DNA of 18,310 nucleotides from Dehalococcoidia bacterium UBA2991 (GCA_002346645.1 DEAD01000013.1:239542-257851); one strand, 5' to 3'; numbered from the stretch's first letter, positions 1 through 7,179 are shown. The notes: a model not told the origin generated them from the sequence alone. Numbers and translations are program-made.

Positions 1-79
1 GGTGGGATTCGAACCCACGGTGGATATTAGCCACGCCCGTTTTCAAGACGGGTCCCTTCAGCCACTCGGGCACCTCTCC
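1..79 (-). tRNA. tRNA-Ser (UGA), 3' end cut by window edge
   Basis: Read on the minus strand, the 5' acceptor half GGAGAGG lies at 79-73, followed by TG and the D arm. The anticodon loop CTTGAAA carries the UGA anticodon (complement at 43-45), which reads UCA-type serine codons. The long variable arm between anticodon and T arm is the class II shape expected for tRNA-Ser. The T stem pairs 2-6 with 14-18 around TTCGAAT. Only the first base of the 3' acceptor strand (position 1) is inside the window; six acceptor bases, the discriminator and any CCA lie outside. A -10-like TACAAT sits just upstream on the minus strand at 92-87, placing a start almost at the mature 5' end; no good -35 is visible. 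Confidence 0.95.
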
Positions 80-86
80 TAGTTCG

Positions 87-92
87 ATTGTA
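87..92 (-). promoter_or_regulatory. possible -10 box for tRNA-Ser
   Basis: On the minus strand these bases read TACAAT, one mismatch from the TATAAT consensus, and lie 7 nt before the first base of tRNA-Ser. No convincing -35 hexamer is found 16-18 nt further upstream. The rest of the 80-182 gap holds a second candidate on the plus strand, TGCTAGACT at 137-145, an extended -10-like element upstream of the zinc-ribbon gene. Both are motif matches only. Confidence 0.3.
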
Positions 93-182
93 GTGTGCGA
101 TAAGCAGAGGGGAAGTAAGCAGTCACTACCATAGAGTGCTAGACTTTCCTGGTCAGACTTCCGCTTGGCTGGACGGAACCAC

Positions 183-488
183 GTGCCTACTTACGAGTAT
201 CACTGCGACTCTTGCAAACGCCGCTACGACCTTCGAGAGGGCTTTGACGCACCAACCAGCCATTCCTGTAATCGCTGCAAGAAGGGGACCGCAACACGTG
301 TACTTCACGCCCCCACGGTCGTATTTAAAGGCAGTGGCTTTTACGTAAACGACAGTCGCAAGTCAGAGAAAAGCACCTCAAGCAGCTCAAGCGATAAAAC
401 GGTCAGCCTCCCCAGTAGTGACTCCGGTAAAAAAGGCGAATCCAAAGGCAAGAGCGCGAAGTCAAGCAGCAGCTCCTCAAAGGACTAG
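183..488 (+). CDS. FmdB-type zinc-ribbon protein with Ser/Lys-rich tail
   Basis: This small cytoplasmic protein (101 residues) begins with the family signature PTYEYHC. It carries two zinc-binding CxxC pairs, C8/C11 and C29/C32, and then the conserved block VFKGSGFYVND near residues 47-57. This matches the FmdB/CxxC_CXXC_SSSS regulatory-protein family. The last ~40 residues are a low-complexity tail rich in Ser, Lys and Gly, typical of the family. A longer frame opens at TTG 165, but the GTG at 183 gives the canonical N-terminus and has GGACGG at 171-176 as a ribosome site. The stop overlaps the ribosome-binding AGGAG of dtd, so the two are likely cotranscribed. The biochemical role is not established; a link to FmdB-like transcription control comes only from the family name. 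Confidence 0.9.
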   Translation: MPTYEYHCDSCKRRYDLREGFDAPTSHSCNRCKKGTATRVLHAPTVVFKGSGFYVNDSRKSEKSTSSSSSDKTVSLPSSDSGKKGESKGKSAKSSSSSSKD

Positions 489-494
489 GAGCCA

Positions 495-959
495 GTGAGG
501 GCACTTGTACAGAGGGTCACTAGCGCCAGCGTGCGCGTAGCAGACCAGAGCGTGGGCGTCATCAACGCAGGCTGCCTCGTGTTGCTCGGAATAACACAAG
601 AAGATGACGACGCAGTGGCAGATGCGATGGCCCGTAAAGTCGTTGGACTGCGCATTTTCAATGACAAGCACGGCCAAATGAACCTTGACCTGGAAGCAAT
701 CGAGGGCTCGGTGCTATGTATCAGTCAGTTCACCTTGTACGGAAGTTTGCGACGTGGACGACGTCCATCATTCATGGAGGCTGCTGAACCAGGGCATGCA
801 AAAGTGCTCTACGAACGCTTCTGTGCAGCAATAGAGAAGGAAGGGGTCGCATGCGAGCGTGGACAGTTCGGAACCCACATGGAAGTAAAGAGTGTCAACG
901 ACGGTCCGGTGACCTTCCTGATCGACAGCGCCGAGTTGGAACGCCCGCGCCGTACTTGA
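495..959 (+). CDS. dtd: D-aminoacyl-tRNA deacylase
   Basis: Dtd hydrolyses D-amino acids (and mischarged glycine) from tRNA in the cytoplasm, a proofreading step after aminoacylation. The protein has 154 residues, a little longer than the usual ~145. It starts MRALVQRVTSASV, as the family does, from a GTG codon with AGGAG at 487-491. Both hallmark motifs are present: SQFTL at residues 77-81, which supplies the catalytic threonine region, and NDGPVT at 135-140, which contains the Gly-cisPro pair that rejects L-amino acids. The enzyme is normally a dimer that completes its active site across the interface. It lies 6 nt after the zinc-ribbon gene and 30 nt before proS, forming a translation-quality cluster. 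No anomaly is seen apart from a short Arg-rich extension at the C-terminus. Confidence 0.97.
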   Translation: MRALVQRVTSASVRVADQSVGVINAGCLVLLGITQEDDDAVADAMARKVVGLRIFNDKHGQMNLDLEAIEGSVLCISQFTLYGSLRRGRRPSFMEAAEPGHAKVLYERFCAAIEKEGVACERGQFGTHMEVKSVNDGPVTFLIDSAELERPRRT

Positions 960-989
960 CCGGAGCATTGGGGCAGCGAGAGTAGTTTC

Positions 990-2696
990 ATGACGGCACC
1001 TATGCGGATGAGCCACTTCTTCCTAAAGACTCTGAGAGAAGCGCCCGCGGAGGCGGAGCTCCCTAGCCACCAATTGCTTTTGCGCGCAGGACTTGTCATG
1101 CCCCTGGCAGCAGGTCTTTACTGTTTCACTCCGCTGGGATGGCGGGCAATGCGCCGAGTTGAGGATCTGGTCCGGGAAGAGATGGACCGCTCGGGGGCAC
1201 AAGAACTCAGGCTCCCAGCCCTACAGCCAGTAGAGCTTTGGAAAAGGTCAGGACGAAACGAAACTTTTGGTAGCGTGCTGTTCCGAGTCACCGACCGTCG
1301 AGAACGAAGCTTCGTTTTGGCTCCAACCCACGAAGAAGCGATTAGTGCTCTAGCTTCCTCTCAAGTCCAAAGCTACCGCGATTTACCCATGACGCTTTAC
1401 CAGTTCCAACAGAAGTTCCGGGACGAGCCCCGTCCGCGTGGTGGGCTAATCCGATTACGAGAATTCTGCATGAAGGACGCCTATAGCTTCGATCTCGACT
1501 GGGAAACTCTTGATGATTCATACCGGGCTATGTTTCAGGCCTATACCCGTATCTTCGACCGGGCACATGTTCCCGCAGTGCCTGTCGAAGCCGACTCGGG
1601 AGCAATCGGTGGCAAAGACAGCCAAGAGTTCATCTACCTGAACAGCAATGGCGAGGACGAAATACTCCTCTGCCCTTCCTGTGACTACGCCGCCAATGCG
1701 GAAAAAGCGACATTCCGCGCAGAACCACCAGTTGAATCAGACCCAGCAGAAATGAAAAAGGTGGAAACCCCCGAAGTTAGGACAATCGCAAACCTTTCAA
1801 CTTTTCTCGGCATCGAAGAACGCCAAACCGTGAAGGGCGTCTTTTATGAGGTCGACAGTGAACCTGTGTTTGTGGCTATTCGTGGCGACTTGGAAGTAAA
1901 CGAAACAAAATTAAGAAACCTTCTAAAAGCTATCGAGCTTGAACCCATGGACGATGCCGCGGTCTTGAGAACGGGTCTAGTTGCGGGCTCGGCCTCTCCA
2001 GTAGGCCTGGAGGGCATTCGCGTTGTAGCGGACAAAAGCGTTAAAGAGGCAATCAACCTCGTAGGAGGCGCAAACGAGCCGGGCAAACACATCCTCAACC
2101 TCAACTACGGCCGTGACTGGACCGCCAGCGTAGTAGCCGACATCGCCTTGGCAAAGGCCGGTCATCGTTGCCCAAATTGCGAGGGCCAGCTGGAAGTTCG
2201 CTCAGGGATGGAGCTCGGACACGTATTCAAATTAGGCACCAGCTACGCCGAAGCACTAGATGTTCAATTCCTCAACAAGGAGGGTGAACGTCGAACCGCC
2301 GTAATGGGCTGTTATGGCATTGGCATCGACAGGCTCCTAGCTGCCATCCTGGAGGCAAACCACGACGAGGACGGCATCGTTTGGCCGAGGGTGCTTGCCC
2401 CCTTCGACGTTCACGTAGTTGTGCTAGGCGGAGACGACCCAGAGGTTGCGCAAGCCCTAGCCCAATTGGAAGCTGAGCTTGGAGAAACACAATTGGAGGC
2501 CCTGGTAGACGATCGAGACGAATCGCCAGGACCGAAATTCAAAGACGCAGACCTACTGGGAATGCCAATTCGCCTGACTGTTAGTCCACGGGCCCTCAGC
2601 CAGGGGGGTATTGAATTTCGCGAGCGCAGTTCGAGAGAGAGCGAAATTGTACCTCTCGAAAAAGTGATAGAACGAATCCAAAAAGGGACGGACTAG
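990..2696 (+). CDS. proS: prolyl-tRNA synthetase, bacterial type with editing insertion
   Basis: This class II synthetase charges tRNA-Pro with proline. The 568-residue length and layout fit the bacterial type: catalytic core, a YbaK-like Ala-tRNA(Pro) editing insertion at roughly residues 225-400, motif 3, and a C-terminal anticodon-binding domain from about 450. Visible signatures are the TxE loop APTHEEA (111-117), motif 2 RDEPRPRGGLIR (144-155) and motif 3 GCYGIGIDRLLA (420-431). CxxC pairs at 228-231 and 384-387 flank the insertion. The start is uncertain: ATG 990 has GAGAG 7 nt upstream, while ATG 1002 gives the family-like N-terminus MRMSHFFLKTLRE. The gene is 30 nt after dtd and is followed by two stem-loops and tRNA-Phe. 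Expected to be essential. Confidence 0.98.
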   Translation: MTAPMRMSHFFLKTLREAPAEAELPSHQLLLRAGLVMPLAAGLYCFTPLGWRAMRRVEDLVREEMDRSGAQELRLPALQPVELWKRSGRNETFGSVLFRVTDRRERSFVLAPTHEEAISALASSQVQSYRDLPMTLYQFQQKFRDEPRPRGGLIRLREFCMKDAYSFDLDWETLDDSYRAMFQAYTRIFDRAHVPAVPVEADSGAIGGKDSQEFIYLNSNGEDEILLCPSCDYAANAEKATFRAEPPVESDPAEMKKVETPEVRTIANLSTFLGIEERQTVKGVFYEVDSEPVFVAIRGDLEVNETKLRNLLKAIELEPMDDAAVLRTGLVAGSASPVGLEGIRVVADKSVKEAINLVGGANEPGKHILNLNYGRDWTASVVADIALAKAGHRCPNCEGQLEVRSGMELGHVFKLGTSYAEALDVQFLNKEGERRTAVMGCYGIGIDRLLAAILEANHDEDGIVWPRVLAPFDVHVVVLGGDDPEVAQALAQLEAELGETQLEALVDDRDESPGPKFKDADLLGMPIRLTVSPRALSQGGIEFRERSSRESEIVPLEKVIERIQKGTD

Positions 2697-2735
2697 GGCA
2701 AGCGCCTTGCCCGTGGCGATCGTGGTTCCTACGAT
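2696..2735 (+). other. two tandem stem-loops between proS and tRNA-Phe
   Basis: The first hairpin pairs 2696-2702 (GGGCAAG, including the last base of the proS stop codon) with 2706-2712 across a 3-nt loop. The second pairs 2719-2725 with 2729-2735 (ATCGTGG and CTACGAT, one G-U pair) around TTC. Neither is followed by a run of T, so they are not standard rho-independent terminators. They sit 9 nt before the tRNA 5' end and could protect the proS mRNA end or guide processing of a shared transcript. The structures are read directly; the role is inference. Confidence 0.5.
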
Positions 2736-2744
2736 GGCTTTCGT

Positions 2745-2820
2745 GCTGAGGTAGCTCAGTCGGTAGAGCACTGCGCTGAAAACGCAGGTGTCCCCAGTTC
2801 GATTCTGGGCCTCAGCACCA
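2745..2820 (+). tRNA. tRNA-Phe (GAA), CCA encoded
   Basis: A complete 76-nt cloverleaf. The acceptor is GCTGAGG paired with CCTCAGC, followed by discriminator A and an encoded CCA. The D arm is GCTC/GAGC, the anticodon stem is CTGCG/CGCAG with loop CTGAAAA, so the anticodon is GAA (2778-2780), and the T arm is CCCAG TTCGATT CTGGG. The base pairing is perfect in all stems. It follows proS in the same direction and is followed by a terminator hairpin at 2837. Confidence 0.98.
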
Positions 2821-2836
2821 TTTCCCCAAATAATTC

Positions 2837-2857
2837 AGGCCTAGACGAGGCCTTTTC
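2837..2857 (+). terminator. rho-independent terminator after tRNA-Phe
   Basis: AGGCC (2837-2841) pairs with GGCCT (2849-2853) around a 7-nt loop, followed by TTTT and then CCC. It sits between tRNA-Phe and the converging MFS gene. Read on the minus strand the same stem is followed by GAATTATTT, so it may also stop the MFS transcript. The stem is short (5 bp), so strength is uncertain. Confidence 0.6.
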
Positions 2858-2872
2858 CCTTCTGTTAGTAAG

Positions 2873-4192
2873 CTAAGAATTACGCCAGCTGCGACGATCC
2901 ATTTCGCCAAACTCGATTTCAGCTTCTCTAGTACTCGTGTCGATTCGACGAAGAGCAGGACTAGCTGCAAAGAAGATTAATGCGAGCACAAGCATGAGTG
3001 CGGACGCAAAAGCTACAACCTCGGGAGCGCCATATTCCTCCGCCAACCAGCTAATAGGCAGGGTTGCCAGTGGCGTGAGGCCAAACGACATCATGAGCAG
3101 ACTCATCACCCTGCCTCGCACAAAGTCGGGGATTAGCACCTGTATAGCTGTGTTGTTCAAGACCATAAAAATGGTCACAAAAACGTCAGCCACAAAAATA
3201 AGCGGCAGTGCTAGAAGGAACCAAGGACTGAGCGAAAAGAGCAGCAATGTTGCCCCAAAAGCAAGGATCGTGGCCATCATTCGTCGAAGCCGACGATGGG
3301 ACTCCCCTCCCCACGCCACATACACTGACCCGACAAGGCCACCTACGCCTGCAACAGCTTGAAGGATGCCAAACCCAACGGTGCCTTGGTCCCAAACATC
3401 TATGGCAAAGACTAGCAACAGTGTTTGAAAGGGCATGGCCAGCAGAGTTGGGACAAGACCTAGAACCAGCAAAATCCGAACTGGTGGGTGGCGCCACACA
3501 TATCGAAGGCCATCGGAGATGTCACCGAGAAGAGTTCTTCTTTCGTCCTGTTCGTCAGGATATGAGGGACGGACACGTAACATAGCAAGCAAGCCGACGG
3601 CGTAGAGGACAAGGGAAACACCGTAGGTGCTCTCCACGCCTGTTACCGCAATCAGGCCTCCAGCAGCAAACGGGCCGACAACACGTGCAACATTCATTCC
3701 ACCCATTTGCAGCGCCATTGCATTCCCCAGTCCCTGCCGCCCAACTACGTTGGCGATAATCGCTTGTCGGGCTGGCATCATGAATGGAAACAGTGCACCC
3801 AGAACGCCTGTAAGTACCATCAGTTCAGTGAAACCTAGGTGACCCGTAACAAGGAGGGTGAACACAATTGCCTCATCAATCACCACTGCCGACTGAACGA
3901 AAAGAATGAGCTTGCGACGATCAATACGGTCGGTGATGGCACCCCCAAAAGGTGAAGCCACAAGCATCGGAACACCAACTACAAAATTGACGAGTCCCAG
4001 AGCAAAAGCATCCCTATCTGTTAGGTCGTAGGCTAACCAGGCACGAACAGTGAACTGCCCCATCATCGCGAACATGAATGCAATGTTGCTGATATAGAGC
4101 CAACGGAATTGCTGGTGGCGAAGGGAAGCTAATAGCCGATCCATAGCCGAGGCGTGGTAGTCCTCATAAACATGCACGCTGGACTCGGGCAC
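2873..4192 (-). CDS. MFS transporter, EntS/MFS_3-like exporter
   Basis: An integral membrane protein of about 439 residues with roughly 12 hydrophobic segments, as in the major facilitator superfamily. The loop after the second segment carries the family motif GGAITDRIDRRK (GxxxDRxxRR type), and the N-terminal FRWLYISN...GQFTVRAWLAYDLT pattern resembles the MFS_3 group (enterobactin exporter EntS and macrolide-efflux relatives). It probably uses the proton gradient to export a small molecule; the substrate cannot be read from sequence. A TTG at 4210 opens the frame, but GTG 4192 is preceded by GGAAGG with a 7-nt gap; ATG 4144 is a third option. It follows the enoyl-CoA hydratase gene in the same direction by about 60 nt, so the two may be cotranscribed, although a joint function is not evident. 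Confidence 0.88.
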   Translation of the reverse strand: MPESSVHVYEDYHASAMDRLLASLRHQQFRWLYISNIAFMFAMMGQFTVRAWLAYDLTDRDAFALGLVNFVVGVPMLVASPFGGAITDRIDRRKLILFVQSAVVIDEAIVFTLLVTGHLGFTELMVLTGVLGALFPFMMPARQAIIANVVGRQGLGNAMALQMGGMNVARVVGPFAAGGLIAVTGVESTYGVSLVLYAVGLLAMLRVRPSYPDEQDERRTLLGDISDGLRYVWRHPPVRILLVLGLVPTLLAMPFQTLLLVFAIDVWDQGTVGFGILQAVAGVGGLVGSVYVAWGGESHRRLRRMMATILAFGATLLLFSLSPWFLLALPLIFVADVFVTIFMVLNNTAIQVLIPDFVRGRVMSLLMMSFGLTPLATLPISWLAEEYGAPEVVAFASALMLVLALIFFAASPALRRIDTSTREAEIEFGEMDRRSWRNS

Positions 4193-4252
4193 GCTCCGAC
4201 CTTCCGACAAAATTCTAGCTACTCACTGCGCTTAGCTGACGCAGAGAACTCT

Positions 4253-5050
4253 CTATGCCCAGGTACCAGTCCAGTTAGGTTCACGCTTTTCTGCAAAGGC
4301 GCGGGGACCTTCAATCGCATCGGGGGACTGTCGCCGCCGCATTTCCCAAGTAAAGACCGTCTGGGCAGCATCTGGTAGAGCCATCTCAAGGCCGCGCATA
4401 GCAGTCTCCTTAGTGGAACGCACCGACAGAGGGGCGCAGCTAAGAATATCTGTTACCCAGCGGTCAACAGCCTCATCAAGTTCGTCTGCAGGAACAACTT
4501 CGTTAACTATCCCAAGCTCATAAGCACGCTGAGCAGTCATATGGCGACCAGTCAACATATGACCCATCACTGCCTTGAGTGGTCCCTGGCGAGGCAGTCG
4601 ATGGACGCCATTCGCTCCAGCAATAAGCCCAACCTTAGGCTCTGTAAGACCAAACCTGGCGTGGTCTGCCGCGACGATAATGTCACAGGCAAGAGCCATT
4701 TCAAAGCCACCACCTAGGGCGTACCCGTTAACGCGGGCGACAAGTGGTTTATGGAGGTTGTACCGACTAGTTAGTCCACCAAACCCAGTACCCGGCCAGC
4801 GGGCAGTGGGTCTTTCGCTAGCAGGAAGCCGAGCTACCTCAGCGCTAAACTTAAGGTCGTTGCCCGCACTGAAAGCCCGAGACCCCTCCCCCGTGAAGAC
4901 CGCGATCCATAGGTCATCATCGTTTGCGAAGTCCTCCCAAACTTCATGCAACTCTAGGTTGGCGTAAACGTGGAGTGAGTTCATTACCTCCGGGCGGGTA
5001 ATAGTGATGTACGCGACACGGCCCTTTTTCTCGTAGCTGCAAAAGTCCAC
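4253..5050 (-). CDS. enoyl-CoA hydratase/isomerase (crotonase) family enzyme
   Basis: A soluble crotonase-fold acyl-CoA enzyme of 265 residues, the usual size for the family. The two oxyanion-hole segments are visible as SAGNDLK and GYALGGGFEMALACD. Both acidic positions used by true hydratases appear to be kept: the Glu in GGGFEMA and the Glu in FGLTEPKVGL. This favours hydration of a 2-enoyl-CoA in fatty-acid or amino-acid breakdown over dehalogenase or isomerase activity, although the natural substrate is unknown. The frame can open at GTG 5080, but GTG 5050 has a perfect GGAGG 8 nt upstream (5068-5064 region on the minus strand) and gives a normal N-terminus, so it is preferred. A -10-like TAAAGT lies at 5084-5079. 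The MFS gene follows. Confidence 0.93.
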   Translation of the reverse strand: MDFCSYEKKGRVAYITITRPEVMNSLHVYANLELHEVWEDFANDDDLWIAVFTGEGSRAFSAGNDLKFSAEVARLPASERPTARWPGTGFGGLTSRYNLHKPLVARVNGYALGGGFEMALACDIIVAADHARFGLTEPKVGLIAGANGVHRLPRQGPLKAVMGHMLTGRHMTAQRAYELGIVNEVVPADELDEAVDRWVTDILSCAPLSVRSTKETAMRGLEMALPDAAQTVFTWEMRRRQSPDAIEGPRAFAEKREPNWTGTWA

Positions 5051-5057
5051 AGGTTCG

Positions 5058-5069
5058 ACCTCCGGAGGT
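5058..5069. promoter_or_regulatory. 12-bp perfect palindrome containing GGAGG on both strands
   Basis: ACCTCCGGAGGT is its own reverse complement. On the minus strand its GGAGG is the ribosome site for the enoyl-CoA hydratase GTG at 5050. On the plus strand its GGAGG lies 1 nt before ATG 5070, which is too close for normal initiation. It may therefore be merely a ribosome site that happens to be palindromic, or a regulator's operator in the divergent region. Confidence 0.4.
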
Positions 5070-5132
5070 ATGCCTCGCACTTTAACGCGAGCTGGCGTAC
5101 CGCGCCCCTATTACCTCGCTAGACTGGCCCAT

Positions 5133-5288
5133 ATGTCTTTTCTAGTTGGGATTGTGCTGTTGCCCTTCTTTGTATGGTCTTGGATCAAACACGATTCCGA
5201 TGAAGATGCTGCTGCTGCCCTTTCGATAGGAGCCTGGATAGTGATCGGCCTTAGCGTAATCGCCGCCATTTGGTTCGTATTTGGCTAG
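5133..5288 (+). CDS. small two-helix membrane protein (51 aa), unknown
   Basis: From ATG 5133 the product is 51 residues: a hydrophobic segment at about 2-18 (FLVGIVLLPFFVW), a short charged loop KHDSDEDA, and a second hydrophobic segment at about 31-50. I do not recognise a family. The frame extends back to ATG 5070, but the added 21 residues are basic and not membrane-like, and the GGAGG there is only 1 nt from the ATG. A -10-like TAGACT at 5120-5125 would start transcription at about 5132, making ATG 5133 essentially leaderless. It is followed within 50 nt by the O-methyltransferase in the same direction. The 5051-5132 gap otherwise holds the divergent promoter region. Size makes the call tentative. 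Confidence 0.6.
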   Translation: MSFLVGIVLLPFFVWSWIKHDSDEDAAAALSIGAWIVIGLSVIAAIWFVFG

Positions 5289-5337
5289 CGACAGTGGGGC
5301 TAGCCTGCTCCTCCTGCCCACGGGAGAATGGCAAAGG

Positions 5338-6360
5338 ATGCCATCTCTGAACGAAAATTTCGAATCCGAAAGATTGCGCATCTACGCACTCCAGGATGGG
5401 GCAATCCGAGCTCAGGCCCTCGCTTTCTGCCTACGTACCAATATGTTTGAACGCCTCGCGAACGGGCCCCTCACAATGGAGGAACTAGGACTAGCGCCAC
5501 GAGTAGCACCAGCTTTACTCGCCTTCTTGACTAACCAAGGATTGGCAGAACGGGACGAGCGAGGCCGCTTTAAATCAACTCCTATTACCGAACACTTCCT
5601 CGTGCGTTCAAGTCCACGTTTTATCGGAGGGAGATCACTACTTTTCTGGGGATTTCACGACCAAATAGGACATCTCGGAGATGCCCTCGAGAGCGGGAGT
5701 CCCATCAGCAATAAGGGCCAGGCAGACTTATTCGGAAGATTCCACGCAGATGACCACCGCTGGTTCGCTGAGGGAATGCTAGCGAACGCTGTAACCGGTT
5801 CCGAATTCCTCCTAAATGCAGTTGACTTCTCGAAGTTCCGAAGGCTCCTAGACGTTGGGGGGAACAGCGGCGGTTACACCATCGAGTTACTGAAGAAGCA
5901 CCCTACATTGGAGGCAAGCATCTTCGACCTAGAAGCCGTGCGGCCGCTTGCAGAAGAGCGCATTACACAGCTGGAACTAGAAAAGCGCTGCAGCTTTATC
6001 GCAGGATCATTTTTCGATGACAAACTACCGACAGGACACGACGTTTTACTACTAGCCAACATCTTGCACGACTGGGATACAGCAGAGTGCCAACACATCT
6101 TGGGAGCGTGCAGGAAGGCGATCCAACCAGAGGGAACAATTATTGTTATAGAGCCCATGCTAGCCGAAAACCTTACCGGCCCCGAACATGCGTCAGTTAG
6201 CGGTCTGACTATGGCGCTCCTTGGCGGTGAGAACCGGACACCATCCCGCATAAGTGAACTATTAGAGGATGCGGGCTTTATACAAACATGGAAGTCCACA
6301 GTGGGTGAACAGAATAGCATCGTGACAGCTAGCTGCCCGAAAGGGAATTCGTCATGTTGA
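5338..6360 (+). CDS. SAM-dependent O-methyltransferase (Methyltransf_2/COMT-like)
   Basis: A 340-residue protein with the architecture of plant-type and polyketide O-methyltransferases: an N-terminal winged-helix dimerisation domain (about 1-90), then a Rossmann methyltransferase domain. Visible motifs are LLDVGGNSGGYT (160-171, SAM binding), the acidic loop SIFDLEAV (about 194-201), GSFFDDKLP (about 223-231), and ILHDWDTAEC (242-251), whose His244 aligns with the catalytic base of caffeate O-methyltransferase. The late block MALLGGENRT is also typical. It likely methylates a hydroxyl on a small, possibly aromatic, molecule in the cytoplasm; the substrate is unknown. ATG 5338 is chosen because the upstream extension from TTG 5281 overlaps the previous stop and adds no family sequence. 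The gene overlaps the next by 7 nt. Confidence 0.9.
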   Translation: MPSLNENFESERLRIYALQDGAIRAQALAFCLRTNMFERLANGPLTMEELGLAPRVAPALLAFLTNQGLAERDERGRFKSTPITEHFLVRSSPRFIGGRSLLFWGFHDQIGHLGDALESGSPISNKGQADLFGRFHADDHRWFAEGMLANAVTGSEFLLNAVDFSKFRRLLDVGGNSGGYTIELLKKHPTLEASIFDLEAVRPLAEERITQLELEKRCSFIAGSFFDDKLPTGHDVLLLANILHDWDTAECQHILGACRKAIQPEGTIIVIEPMLAENLTGPEHASVSGLTMALLGGENRTPSRISELLEDAGFIQTWKSTVGEQNSIVTASCPKGNSSC

Positions 6361-6590
6361 AGGCACCTATTTCACCCTACGTAGTAGCTGGACGCATTCT
6401 CTCAATTATCGGTATGTCGTTCTTCACAGCAGCAGGCATTCTGTTCTTCATCGGAGGTTTCTGGTTCTGGGGCTTGGGAGCACTCATATGCTGCATTCCC
6501 TTTTTCGCGCTCATAGTGGCGGTGGAACGGTACTCAACCAAACACGGACTGATCGGCCCTGAGCCAGACCTTTCTTTCGACGAAAATTAG
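6354..6590 (+). CDS. small two-helix membrane protein (78 aa), unknown
   Basis: The 78-residue product has two strongly hydrophobic segments, about residues 10-35 and 36-56, joined by a very short turn (GGFWFWGLGA), then a charged tail ending in LSFDEN. ATG 6354 overlaps the O-methyltransferase stop by 7 nt and is preceded by AAGGG with an 8-nt gap, so the two are translationally linked. I do not recognise a family. The stop codon TAG overlaps a possible ATT start of the downstream lipoprotein (ATTAG), making a three-gene coupled unit. Confidence 0.75.
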   Translation: MLKAPISPYVVAGRILSIIGMSFFTAAGILFFIGGFWFWGLGALICCIPFFALIVAVERYSTKHGLIGPEPDLSFDEN

Positions 6591-7179
6591 AGCAACCTGG
6601 CTTTGCGCTGGGTTAGGCGCTGCCGGTGCGTTAGCGCTGCTAGGAGCCTGCACGGGGCCTGCTCCAGAGATGCTCGCCGAGCACACCTGCCAGGAAGAAC
6701 ACCTTCCCAAAGGGTATGAACTCCTCACATTCGGCAACCTATCTCGCAGCGAGCTGGGACGCGAGGTAGAAGATGCAAAACTTGCCGCAGCTGGAGTAGA
6801 TCGTGGCTACTTCACCTTCTGGAAAGAACGCCTAGACGGCCTACAAGATGATCAGGCTGTCGAGGTGGTATGCCAGGTGCTAGTTTTTGAAAACCCGGTC
6901 GATGCTTCTAGATTCGTCACTAATCTACCAGCAGAAACCTCCTGGCTGAGCGTCACAGTTGCAGGTATTCCGCTCTCGGAGGGGAAAAGCATTCCAGAAG
7001 TTGATCTGCCAGATGCCAAAGGAACCCGAGGATTTCGGGTAGAAGAAAACGAAGGACGTATTCGCTATGCGGTAATCACAGCACGAAAGCAGTTCGTACT
7101 AAGCGTTCATCTTGAGGGCAGCGAGAATGCTGCCTCCCTAAGCAGTGCATTAGCGATACTCGAGGAATTAGCTCGCTAG
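6586..7179 (+). CDS. predicted lipoprotein of unknown function, probable AUU start
   Basis: The in-frame ATG at 6670 gives a 169-residue protein without a signal. Reading back in the same frame reveals a complete lipoprotein signal: a short N-region with Arg, a hydrophobic run GLGAAGALAL and the lipobox LLGAC with its Cys at codon 6649-6651. The frame is open back to a TGA at 6550-6552, but contains no ATG, GTG or TTG before 6670. The best candidate start is ATT 6586, overlapping the upstream stop as ATTAG; it gives a 197-residue precursor with the lipidated Cys at 22. CTG 6559 is an alternative, giving Cys at 31. The mature part is soluble, has further Cys residues (HTCQEE, VVCQV) and matches no family I recognise. 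It is probably membrane-anchored on the cell surface. It ends on a CTAG shared with the opposing transporter. Confidence 0.75.
   Translation: MRATWLCAGLGAAGALALLGACTGPAPEMLAEHTCQEEHLPKGYELLTFGNLSRSELGREVEDAKLAAAGVDRGYFTFWKERLDGLQDDQAVEVVCQVLVFENPVDASRFVTNLPAETSWLSVTVAGIPLSEGKSIPEVDLPDAKGTRGFRVEENEGRIRYAVITARKQFVLSVHLEGSENAASLSSALAILEELAR

Noticed and set aside
360..486. Ser/Lys repeats as a coding tandem repeat
   Set aside because: It is the low-complexity tail common to FmdB-type proteins; no regular DNA repeat unit is present.
5874..6320. Minus-strand frame of 148 codons opposite the O-methyltransferase
   Set aside because: No recognisable motifs, Ser-rich shadow composition, and the plus-strand gene has clear catalytic motifs.
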